From CAYSPS01 sp964432975 (GTDB taxonomy: Bacteria; Babelota; Babeliae; Babelales; UBA12409), in NCBI GenBank assembly GCA_964432975.1, contig CAYSPS010000003.1, positions 1-64,000 of the forward strand: a DNA stretch of 64,000 bases, written 5' to 3'. Shown here in pieces: positions 9,248 to 15,912 of this stretch. The position numbers and the translations under genes are program-made. The notes beneath the pieces are model-generated. The model did no database searches, was not told the origin of the DNA, and was given only the letters and a program-made list of their open reading frames with translations. Numbering within the stretch: the stretch's first letter is position 1; every line of letters begins with the position of its first letter.

Positions 9248-10093
9248 ATGTTTATGTGGTCTTTTTTAAAAAATTTTTTTTTGATTATTTTTTTATCTGG
9301 TTGTCGACACGGTTCATGGTTTATGCGTATTCCTGGACGAGTGTGCGCATGTACTGAAAAAAACATAGTTGTTGTGATTCCCTCATACCAAAATCGTGCG
9401 TGGTGTGTTTATACCATGCGCTCATTACGGTTGCAGCAATATCGCTCATTTCGCGTAATCTATATTGATGATTGTTCCTCAGATGGAACGGCAGATGCAG
9501 TAGAACATTATTGCACGCGCTATCACATGAAGAATGTGCGAATTGTCAGAAATAAGCAACGTGTAGGAGCGCTTGCCAATATTTATCATGCATGCGCTCA
9601 ATGTGCTGATGATGAGATTGTCGTATTTCTTGATGGTGATGATTGGTTTGCGCATAATCGGGTACTTGCCTATATTAATGAAGTTTATCAAGACACGCAG
9701 GTGTGGGCGACCTATGGCCAGTTTTGTAATTGGCCAACAGGAACATGTGGATGGGGCAAGGCCATTCCTGCCGATATTGTTGTAAAAAATAAATGGCGTT
9801 CATATGGTTTTTGGTTTGTGCAACCACGAACATGTTATGCATGGCTTGCCAAACAAGTGCGCTATGAAGATTTGATTGATGTGCGTACAGGGAAATTTTT
9901 TACCGTTGCTGGTGATGTTGCTTTCATGCTTCCTATTGTTGAAATGGCAGGTAAACATGTGCGCTTTATTAATAAGGTTTTATATTATCGTAACGTGAAA
10001 ACGCCATTAAATGACTTCAAATGCCGCCAATCAGAGCAGGAAAAAGTTACGCGTATGCTGTTGGCACAAAAGCCCTATAAGCCACGTACGTAA
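9248..10093 (+). CDS. Family 2 glycosyltransferase
   Basis: A GT-A fold glycosyltransferase of up to 281 residues. It shows the nucleotide-sugar binding start VVVIPSYQNR, then IDDCSSDGTA, and the DxD-type metal motif FLDGDDW near residue 136. Donor and acceptor are unknown. The first 20 residues from the ATG at 9248 look like a lipoprotein signal, with FLSGC as a lipobox, which would be odd for an enzyme using cytoplasmic sugar nucleotides. However, a terminator ends at base 9247 and there is no ribosome binding site, so translation may instead begin at the ATG at 9323, which keeps the whole catalytic domain. Confidence 0.8.
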   Translation: MFMWSFLKNFFLIIFLSGCRHGSWFMRIPGRVCACTEKNIVVVIPSYQNRAWCVYTMRSLRLQQYRSFRVIYIDDCSSDGTADAVEHYCTRYHMKNVRIVRNKQRVGALANIYHACAQCADDEIVVFLDGDDWFAHNRVLAYINEVYQDTQVWATYGQFCNWPTGTCGWGKAIPADIVVKNKWRSYGFWFVQPRTCYAWLAKQVRYEDLIDVRTGKFFTVAGDVAFMLPIVEMAGKHVRFINKVLYYRNVKTPLNDFKCRQSEQEKVTRMLLAQKPYKPRT

Positions 10094-10114
10094 AAAAAAG
10101 ATTTTAAAAGCTCA

Positions 10115-10144
10115 TTGCGCTTTGATCAAATTTATGTATATACT
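10115..10144 (+). promoter_or_regulatory. Candidate promoter of the cysteine leader and serK-cysM
   Basis: TTGCGC at 10115-10120 and TATATACT at 10137-10144 form a plausible promoter (16-18 base spacing). Transcription would start about 8 bases later, at the ATG of the cysteine-rich leader at 10153, with no ribosome binding site between. A leaderless message is therefore expected. Confidence 0.45.
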
Positions 10145-10152
10145 CCATCGTT

Positions 10153-10227
10153 ATGATGTATAAAACGAACTCTTGGCTTTGTTGTTGTTGTACCTGTATA
10201 CGCCGGGAGTGTTGTATGCACACATAA
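10153..10227 (+). CDS. Cysteine-rich leader peptide (probable attenuator peptide)
   Basis: A 24-codon reading frame starting with two ATG codons and ending in TAA. It encodes seven cysteines: four consecutive TGT codons at 10180-10191, one at 10195 and two at 10210-10215. It lies between a candidate promoter and a strong intrinsic terminator at 10252-10287, just upstream of the serK-like and cysM-like genes. A run of codons for the end product, then a terminator, then the biosynthetic genes is the classical layout of ribosome-mediated attenuation. GGGAG (10205-10209) inside the frame copies part of the terminator 3' arm and could pair with its 5' arm. No Shine-Dalgarno is seen. The peptide is a regulatory reading, not a functional protein. 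Confidence 0.6.
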   Translation: MMYKTNSWLCCCCTCIRRECCMHT

Positions 10228-10251
10228 TATATAAACAGAAGAATAATTGAA

Positions 10252-10287
10252 GAAACCCTCCCAAAAAAATCGGGAGGGTTTCTTTTT
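10252..10287 (+). terminator. Intrinsic terminator / attenuator before serK
   Basis: GAAACCCTCCC (10252-10262) pairs with GGGAGGGTTTC (10272-10282) around an A-rich loop, followed by TTTTTG. It stands 25 bases after the leader stop codon and 25 bases before the serK start. It fits a conditional terminator; it could also simply end an upstream small transcript. Confidence 0.85.
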
Positions 10288-10311
10288 GTTAAAACCAAAA
10301 AAGGGTGACAC

Positions 10312-10704
10312 GTGAAGAATATGTTCAAGCTGATAGCGCATATGCATTTAAGAGCGCATGAGCACATTGACCAATGCCATGTGCAGCGCTTGCTCAAGCA
10401 AATAGAAAAAGATGGCTTTATTGATGACCCTGTTGTGATCGATCTGTATACGATGATTATTCTTGATGGTCATCATCGCTGTGCGGTTGCACGTTTGTTG
10501 GGACTTACAAAAATTCCGGCTTATTTTGTGAATTATCGTTGCGCACAAATAACCGTTGATTCTTGGCGAGCTGGCGAATGCGTTACTAAAGCGATGGTGT
10601 TGCAAGCAGGTCTTTCGGGAAATTTGCTTGAAGTAAAAACATCGCGTCATCACATTGAGCCACGTCCCCGTGGGCTGAAAATTTCCTTAGAAATTTTGAA
10701 GTAA
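10312..10704 (+). CDS. serK: SerK-like free-serine kinase (ParB/sulfiredoxin fold)
   Basis: 130 residues of the ParB/sulfiredoxin-fold family that contains archaeal SerK (ADP-dependent, free serine to O-phosphoserine) and staphylococcal SbnI. Visible hallmarks are an N-terminal RAHEH (Glu17, aligned with the proposed catalytic Glu), the nucleotide loop LDGHHR (51-56), the VDSWR segment (82-86) and KTSRH (109-113). No DNA-binding domain of true ParB follows. A GTG start is chosen because AAGGG lies 7 bases upstream; an ATG three codons later is possible. It ends 27 bases before a CysM-type synthase, which explains its likely product. The assignment rests on motifs and context only. Confidence 0.7.
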   Translation: MKNMFKLIAHMHLRAHEHIDQCHVQRLLKQIEKDGFIDDPVVIDLYTMIILDGHHRCAVARLLGLTKIPAYFVNYRCAQITVDSWRAGECVTKAMVLQAGLSGNLLEVKTSRHHIEPRPRGLKISLEILK

Positions 10705-10731
10705 ATCGTACATGATGCTGAAGGAAAATAG

Positions 10732-11622
10732 GTGAGATATTCATCGATTGTAGAAACAATTGGCAATACGCCAGTTGTTGAGCTTGCGCGTTACAGTCCT
10801 TGCGCGCGTGTGAAAATTTTTGCAAAGCTTGAAGGAACAAATCCGGCGGGTTCTGTTAAAGATCGCGTTGCGTGGGCAATGATACGTGATGCACAAAAAA
10901 GTGGTCATTTGCGCGCCGAAAAAGAATTACTTGAAGCAACCAGTGGCAATACAGGCATTGGTTTGGCCATGCTTTCACGCGTATTTGGCTATAAGTTTAC
11001 TGCCGTTGTGCCTGAAAATGTCAGCGCCGAGCGATTGAAACTTTTGCGCATGTATGGCGCGCAGCTCATGTTGACTGATGGTACTCGTGGTACCAATTAT
11101 GCTATTGCCATAGCGCGTGAGGTGGTTAAAAATGATTCAGCACGTTTTTTAATGCTCGATCAATTTGAAAATGCCGCCAATGCTGCTGCGCACTATCAGG
11201 GAACTGGTGTTGAAATTTTGCTTGATGTGCCAGAAATTACGCATTTTGTTGCTGGCATGGGCACCGGTGGCACACTCATGGGTGTTGGGCGGCGCCTGAA
11301 AGAACATAAGCCGCATGTAAAAATTATTGGTGTTGAGCCGCGTGCTGGATCGACCATTCAGGGCTTGCGAAATATGGGCCAATACACGCCACCAATATTT
11401 AGTAAACAAGCACTTGATCAAACGTTATCACTTATTGATGATGAAGCCGCATTTGAACTTGCGCGTGATGTGTTTAAGACAACCGGTATGAGTGTTGGCA
11501 TTTCAAGCGGCGCTGCACTCTGGGGTGCATTGCAGGTGGCGCATGAGGTGGAAGATGGCGTTATTGTAACACTATTTCCCGATCGTGGTGATCGATATAT
11601 AAGCACACGCTTGTTTGAATAA
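10732..11622 (+). CDS. cysM: CysM-type PLP synthase, likely O-phosphoserine sulfhydrylase
   Basis: A 296-residue fold-type II PLP enzyme closest in sequence style to CysM. PLP lysine is Lys43 in SVKDR, the substrate loop is TSGNTG (70-75), the phosphate-binding loop is GTGGT (177-181), and the end reads DRGDRYIST as in CysM. Arg213 in GLRNM lies where CysM enzymes carry an arginine linked to phosphoserine use. With a SerK-like kinase immediately upstream and no serine acetyltransferase in view, the likely reaction is O-phosphoserine plus a sulfur donor to cysteine. O-acetylserine use cannot be excluded. GTG start with AAGGAAAA upstream. Confidence 0.85.
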   Translation: MRYSSIVETIGNTPVVELARYSPCARVKIFAKLEGTNPAGSVKDRVAWAMIRDAQKSGHLRAEKELLEATSGNTGIGLAMLSRVFGYKFTAVVPENVSAERLKLLRMYGAQLMLTDGTRGTNYAIAIAREVVKNDSARFLMLDQFENAANAAAHYQGTGVEILLDVPEITHFVAGMGTGGTLMGVGRRLKEHKPHVKIIGVEPRAGSTIQGLRNMGQYTPPIFSKQALDQTLSLIDDEAAFELARDVFKTTGMSVGISSGAALWGALQVAHEVEDGVIVTLFPDRGDRYISTRLFE

Positions 11623-11674
11623 TTCATCTTAGTTGTGCTTGCGCGTCAGCTACAAACTCGTTAAGCTCGTGTGC

Positions 11675-12814
11675 ATGAAGAGATTTATTGGTTATGAGCT
11701 GGCTTCGAACCTTACGCACATGCCGTGTGTGCACAAGCGTATTTTATTGCGCGTTGATCTTAACGTGCCGATGCAAAACGGTATAATTGCTGATGATTTT
11801 CGTTTACAAGCGCTACAACCAACGTTGGATTTTTTGTTGCATCACAATGCTCGTGTGCTGCTGGTAACGCATCTGGGTCGGCCAAAGAACCAAGAAGATG
11901 AATTTTCAACGCAGCAGTTATTGCCGTGGTTTGGAGAACATGGTTATCAGGTCACTTTTGCGGCAACATTGCCTGCGGCGCAACAGGCGCTTGCAGATTC
12001 AAGCACCTGCGTGTTGCTTGAAAATATTCGTTTTTGGCCGCAAGAAAAAGCGCAAGATCTTGCTTTTGCACAGCAAATGCGTGCATGTACTGACGCGTAT
12101 GTGCTTGACGCATTTGGCGCAGTGCATCGTGCAGAAACGTCATTGAGCGTGTTGCCAACATTATATGAATCGCATGAGCGTACGATTGGTTTTTTGATTG
12201 CACGTGAAATACAAGCAATGAATAATTTTTTGCAGAGTGCATCGCCCGTAATGGCGGTCGTTGGTGGGGCAAAAGTTGGAACAAAATTGCCATTGCTTGA
12301 AAAATTGTTGGTCTCGTGCGATATTCTGGCGCTATTGCCACCGCTTTCCTGCGTCCAAGCACAGGTATTGGACACGTTGTGTGAGCATGCGCAGAAGATG
12401 GGAAAGAAAGTTTTGATACCGCGCGACTATATGGTTGGCACGCAGGATTGGAATGGCCCCTATCATGTTCGTATGAGTTCTGAGCTTGATGCGTATGAGT
12501 GTGCGCTTACGATAGGTCCGCAAACTGTTGCTGATTATAGCTCGTATTTACAGACAGCTCGTGCGGTGTTTTTTAATGGGTTATCTGGTGATTGTGCATA
12601 TCCTGAAACGACAATGCCGATGAGGGCATTAATACAAGCACTGGATACTTCTTGCGTGTACAGCATCGTGGCTGGCGGGGATAGTGTGCGCATGGTACAT
12701 CTGCTTAGGCTCGTACCGCATATCAGTTTTTTATCAACTGGTGGTGGTGCATGCCTTGCGTATCTTACCGGTGGGCCGCTGCCCGCGCTTGAGGTTTTTA
12801 TTAATCGTTCGTAG
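11675..12814 (+). CDS. pgk: Phosphoglycerate kinase
   Basis: 379 residues from the ATG at 11675, slightly short for the family. It keeps LLRVDLNVP and HLGRP in the N-lobe, VVGGAKVGTKLPLLEKL at the hinge side, and GGDS plus STGGGACLAYL in the C-lobe. Differences from the usual VGGAKVSDK and STGGGASLE are minor. The in-frame extension upstream lacks a good start. It transfers phosphate between 1,3-bisphosphoglycerate and ADP. It begins 52 bases after cysM and may be cotranscribed. The 3' end overlaps the convergent next gene by 14 bases. Confidence 0.92.
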   Translation: MKRFIGYELASNLTHMPCVHKRILLRVDLNVPMQNGIIADDFRLQALQPTLDFLLHHNARVLLVTHLGRPKNQEDEFSTQQLLPWFGEHGYQVTFAATLPAAQQALADSSTCVLLENIRFWPQEKAQDLAFAQQMRACTDAYVLDAFGAVHRAETSLSVLPTLYESHERTIGFLIAREIQAMNNFLQSASPVMAVVGGAKVGTKLPLLEKLLVSCDILALLPPLSCVQAQVLDTLCEHAQKMGKKVLIPRDYMVGTQDWNGPYHVRMSSELDAYECALTIGPQTVADYSSYLQTARAVFFNGLSGDCAYPETTMPMRALIQALDTSCVYSIVAGGDSVRMVHLLRLVPHISFLSTGGGACLAYLTGGPLPALEVFINRS

Positions 12815-13400
12815 CTTCGCCATTAATGATGATAGGGATGCCAGCCGGTGGCAAGTAAATGTCTTGAGCATCACGTTGGATACATGTTTGCGCCCCATCA
12901 TCTTTGAGTGTGCATGGGCCAGACATGTTGCGAAGTTTGACGGCAAAAATACATTCATCTAATGACGTGCAGTCTTCACTTAAATTATCAGCTTTGCCAA
13001 GAAGATCGTCATAAGCGCCAACAACAATAATATTATTTGGATCACGTACACCGACAATGTGAATATCTTTCAGTTTTTTATTCAGTGCGTCTAAAATTGT
13101 TTCTTCATCGGGTGTTTTATCTAGTTTGCTATATTTTTCTATATATTTTTCACGAAATGCCGGGTACAGCGCTGCAAGCGAATACATGTTAATACTATCA
13201 TTAGGCAACGTGAATGCAGCAGGTTTTTCTGCAGTTCCACTCAAATCTGCAAGTAAAAAGCCAAGTTGCCCTTGAATGAATTGGTGCGGTGTGCTTGTGC
13301 CATTTTCTTTTTGTTCAACGGTCGTTCTGACTTGCGCCGGAGGAAGTGTAAAAATTGTTGAAATCAAAAAACCAGCGATCCATATTGAGTGTCGTATGTT
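12801..13400 (-). CDS. Secreted protein of unknown function
   Basis: 199 residues from the ATG at 13400, preceded by TGAGG; an upstream ATG at 13415 adds five residues. An N-terminal signal peptide (IWIAGFLISTIFTLPPAQ) leads to a mature region with four cysteines near the C-terminus, in DCTSLDEC and PCTLKDDGAQTC. The segment IHIVGVRDPNNIIVVGAY looks like an alternating beta strand. No family recognised. It lies directly after the cysteine-rich small protein gene and is probably cotranscribed with it. Confidence 0.65.
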   Translation of the reverse strand, partial: NIRHSIWIAGFLISTIFTLPPAQVRTTVEQKENGTSTPHQFIQGQLGFLLADLSGTAEKPAAFTLPNDSINMYSLAALYPAFREKYIEKYSKLDKTPDEETILDALNKKLKDIHIVGVRDPNNIIVVGAYDDLLGKADNLSEDCTSLDECIFAVKLRNMSGPCTLKDDGAQTCIQRDAQDIYLPPAGIPIIINGEATND

Positions 13401-13411
13401 CATGTATGGCC

Positions 13412-13606
13412 TCATGTGGTTGGCATTCGTCCGCGAGAATATTCTGATGATATCTTAGCGGACATGCAACATTTTGATGAGCCTAAATTGGTGCAAACCG
13501 GTATTTCTGGTGGGCAATCTTTGTCTGCGTTACATGTTTTTTCACATGCAGCGTTAAGACAGAATATTGGCACCGCACAAGTTAACAAAATGAATAACTT
13601 TTTCAT
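13412..13606 (-). CDS. Small cysteine-rich secreted protein
   Basis: 64 residues. A signal peptide (MKKLFILLTCAVPIFCLNA) is followed by a cysteine pattern C-x3-C-x5-C-x5-C-x7-CC. The segment CNADKDCPPEIPVC with a later KCC resembles small disulfide-core modules such as WAP-type domains, but it is too short to assign. It precedes another secreted gene by only a few bases and probably shares its mRNA. A role outside the cytoplasm, perhaps at the host interface, is an inference. Confidence 0.65.
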   Translation of the reverse strand: MKKLFILLTCAVPIFCLNAACEKTCNADKDCPPEIPVCTNLGSSKCCMSAKISSEYSRGRMPTT

Positions 13607-13690
13607 AACGCCCTCCCTTGTATTATTTACCTCTCATAAATAATATTAAAATTTTGTGCTATTTGCAATAATTTTATACCAGGTTCAAAA

Positions 13691-13725
13691 TAAGAGCGTA
13701 GATTTAAACTAAATCTACGCTCTTA
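13691..13725 (-). terminator. Perfect 16-bp inverted repeat, probable terminator
   Basis: TAAGAGCGTAGATTTA (13691-13706) and its exact complement (13710-13725) flank a 3-base loop. It lies 18 bases after the stop of the lysine-rich protein gene on the minus strand, and a short TTTT follows the stem on that strand. It probably ends that transcript. Confidence 0.7.
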
Positions 13726-13742
13726 CATATTAAAAAGTTCTA

Positions 13743-13991
13743 TTACTTTTTATGCGCTTTCTTAATGTGTGGAGCTTTTGCTTTTTTTTCTTTTTTCACT
13801 TTTATCTTTTTTTCTTTCTTAACTTTAGTCTTTCTTGCCTTTTTAGCTTTCTTGGCAGGCTTTGCGGGTTCACTTGGTGTTACTGGAGCGCCATTCATTA
13901 CAGGCGCACCAGTAATTGGTGGAATGGCTGGTTCAGCGCAATAGGCGCTGACTACAAAAGTCATCAAAAGCGTAAGAAGCAAGCGTTTCAT
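13743..13991 (-). CDS. Secreted lysine-rich, histone-tail-like protein
   Basis: 82 residues. A signal peptide (MKRLLLTLLMTFVVSAYCA) precedes a Pro/Ala linker and a tail made almost entirely of Lys, Ala, Val and a few Arg, with repeating KVKKEKK units, reminiscent of histone H1 tails. No family can be named. Because of the signal peptide it should act outside the cytoplasm. Such a basic tail would bind nucleic acid, LPS or another anionic surface. A terminator follows. Confidence 0.75.
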   Translation of the reverse strand: MKRLLLTLLMTFVVSAYCAEPAIPPITGAPVMNGAPVTPSEPAKPAKKAKKARKTKVKKEKKIKVKKEKKAKAPHIKKAHKK

Positions 13992-14035
13992 AAGAATTCC
14001 CCTTTATAAAATATGGTGAGAATTTTAGTTTTCAT

Positions 14036-14179
14036 TCAACCTTTATTTTGTCGATGTTTATTGAGAAATCCCATTCCACGTGGGCGTGGATTATAGCCGG
14101 TGGTGAGTTTTTTAAACTGTGCATTGTACCGAGATTGAAATTTTTTTCGAGCTTTAAAACGCGCTTTTTGTTTTTTCAT
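14036..14179 (-). CDS. Very basic 47-residue protein
   Basis: A short frame that encodes MKKQKARFKARKKFQ and then an Asn/Arg/Gly-rich end with NPRPRGMGF. It has the composition of a small ribosomal or RNA-binding protein but matches no ribosomal protein I can name. The start is the ATG at 14179, 26 bases after the upstream gene's stop. A 10-codon frame beginning in the stop of that gene ends in an ATGA overlap with this start, which could allow coupled translation. No good ribosome binding site is present. The antisense frame across the region has no supporting features. Confidence 0.45.
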   Translation of the reverse strand: MKKQKARFKARKKFQSRYNAQFKKLTTGYNPRPRGMGFLNKHRQNKG

Positions 14180-14204
14180 AGCTTTTTGCTCGTATTACTC
14201 TTGC

Positions 14205-14738
14205 TCATTGTATGGCACAAAATCCCAAAAGATACAAGGTATTCATGAAATGCTCATCAAAATCAAGATCGGTGAGATTGGCCTTTTCGTAGATAATGAG
14301 CCCTTGATTGTAATGCTTTAAGTCCCAATTGCACCATGCCGGGTGCTGAAATCCGAGTTGTTGTGCCAAGCGACTGACAAGCTCTGGGGGTTCTTGGGCA
14401 TGTGCCTTACAACTTGGTAAGCAAAGGGCGCGTACTTGTCTGTTGAATGGGGAGTCTTTCATAAATTTACTGAATTTAGGTGGATCGTCCCACAACGAAT
14501 CAAGTACGTTATGTATTTCTTGACGACAAAAGCCCGCAACACCCTTGAAACAATCAAAATCTGGGTTGTCAACAAAATATGCAGCACGAATAATATTAAA
14601 GCAACTTTCACTGCAAAGGTCATGAAGAATAAATTCTGGAACATTATGTGTGCCGCGAATAGACATGATTTTTTTTGGTAAGCTGCTGAGGCACCCAAGC
14701 AGCTGACGATGTCGGTCCAGATCGTCACAGCCGTTCAT
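14205..14738 (-). CDS. Hypothetical protein, cysteine-containing
   Basis: 177 residues with no signal peptide and no recognised domain. It is mostly helical in character with 11 cysteines, including the local patterns LHDLCSESC and LCLPSC. Soluble and probably cytoplasmic. It heads a short minus-strand run with the basic 47-residue gene and the lysine-rich protein. Function unknown. Confidence 0.55.
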   Translation of the reverse strand: MNGCDDLDRHRQLLGCLSSLPKKIMSIRGTHNVPEFILHDLCSESCFNIIRAAYFVDNPDFDCFKGVAGFCRQEIHNVLDSLWDDPPKFSKFMKDSPFNRQVRALCLPSCKAHAQEPPELVSRLAQQLGFQHPAWCNWDLKHYNQGLIIYEKANLTDLDFDEHFMNTLYLLGFCAIQ

Positions 14739-14892
14739 ATACGTAATCCTCCCTTATTTTTACTCATACGATTTTCTCAGCATGAGTACCGCTTCATCAT
14801 AACAGAGGATTGCAGTGAAAATCAATATGCGTAATGACTCTTGTCTGTCATATCGATTGCATGCTAAAGTGCTTGCACGTATGGAGATTTGT

Positions 14893-15912
14893 ATGAAGCG
14901 TACCTATTTTCTGAGTATTTTTTGTGTACTGCATGCCTTATTTGGTGGTCGGAGTGTTCATCGTTATTGTGTTAGTGCAATGCCGCGTATTAACGTATGG
15001 AGTTCAGAGGATGCTACCGAATATGTGCTCATTGATCACAATTTGCGTCCGGTCCCATTAATGCATGCATTTGATGAAACCCATTTTATACAGCATTTAT
15101 GGCCGTCGGGAACTATTTTATTTCGTAGTACACATGGTGCAGTTTCAAGTGCGACGATTGATCAATTAATTCATGAATTGATTGACGAAATTACACGCAA
15201 AGAAAAGAAATATCGCAATTTCAGAATTCTTAAAGCGAGTAATTTTATACGTCATAAGCGAAGTGGATTGTTGATTCTCAAATTTAAAGATTATCCATTT
15301 ATTTTAAAATTATTTATTGATTTGCCTTCTGAATTTATCAACCCATACGCCAAGGGATTTGAAGCGACGAATTTTTTTATTGCCGGTGGTGCTATGCGGC
15401 ATACGCTTGGTTTTACGCGCATTAAGACGCTTGAGTATGTACAAAATGCAATCGAAAATAATGATCACTGGCGCGACCGATTCAGCATGCCGCGCAAATG
15501 GTTTTGGCTACCCAAAAAGCCGATATGGTTATATGTACGTTTATTTAACTTGGGCGATCATGAGCGCGTGGTGCGCATGCCAGCTGTATATGGTGTTATT
15601 GCAGATGAACTTTTTCGGGATCCACATAAAACGCCCGATTATTATGAACTCATGGCATTTTCAAAATTTGTTGAGCATCGCATTGATCCGCATACAAAAA
15701 ATTTTTTTATCGAGCGTAATACGGGCAAGATCGCGCTTGTTGATACGGAATTATTTCCCATGATTCTTGGATTTACCGAGTGTATTAGTGGACGCGATAG
15801 TCATCTGAAATGGTACTTGTATTTGGCTGGCAAATATTTGCGTGAAAAAATGGGCGCAACACGATCTGCGCGTTTGTTGCGGTGTCGACAGGTAACTAGT
15901 TATTATTTTTGA
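14893..15912 (+). CDS. Secreted protein with protein-kinase-like motifs
   Basis: 339 residues from the ATG at 14893, chosen because GGAG lies 6 bases upstream and a signal peptide follows (MKRTYFLSIFCVLHALFGG). A GTG at 14815, also with an AGAGGA site, would add 26 residues. The C-terminal half has HRIDPHTKNFFI, where the D-x4-N spacing equals that of the kinase catalytic loop HRDxKxxN, and then IALVDTE in the place of DFG. PFILKLF (near residue 139) could hold the ATP-binding lysine. It thus looks like an atypical kinase fold, perhaps near LPS or aminoglycoside kinases, but exported. The fold is an inference. The 3' end overlaps dnaA by 10 bases. Confidence 0.55.
   Translation: MKRTYFLSIFCVLHALFGGRSVHRYCVSAMPRINVWSSEDATEYVLIDHNLRPVPLMHAFDETHFIQHLWPSGTILFRSTHGAVSSATIDQLIHELIDEITRKEKKYRNFRILKASNFIRHKRSGLLILKFKDYPFILKLFIDLPSEFINPYAKGFEATNFFIAGGAMRHTLGFTRIKTLEYVQNAIENNDHWRDRFSMPRKWFWLPKKPIWLYVRLFNLGDHERVVRMPAVYGVIADELFRDPHKTPDYYELMAFSKFVEHRIDPHTKNFFIERNTGKIALVDTELFPMILGFTECISGRDSHLKWYLYLAGKYLREKMGATRSARLLRCRQVTSYYF

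Noticed and set aside
14048..14248. 66-codon plus-strand hydrophobic frame
   Set aside because: It is antisense to the basic 47-residue gene and to the end of the 177-residue gene; its hydrophobicity is explained by Lys-rich codons read backwards.
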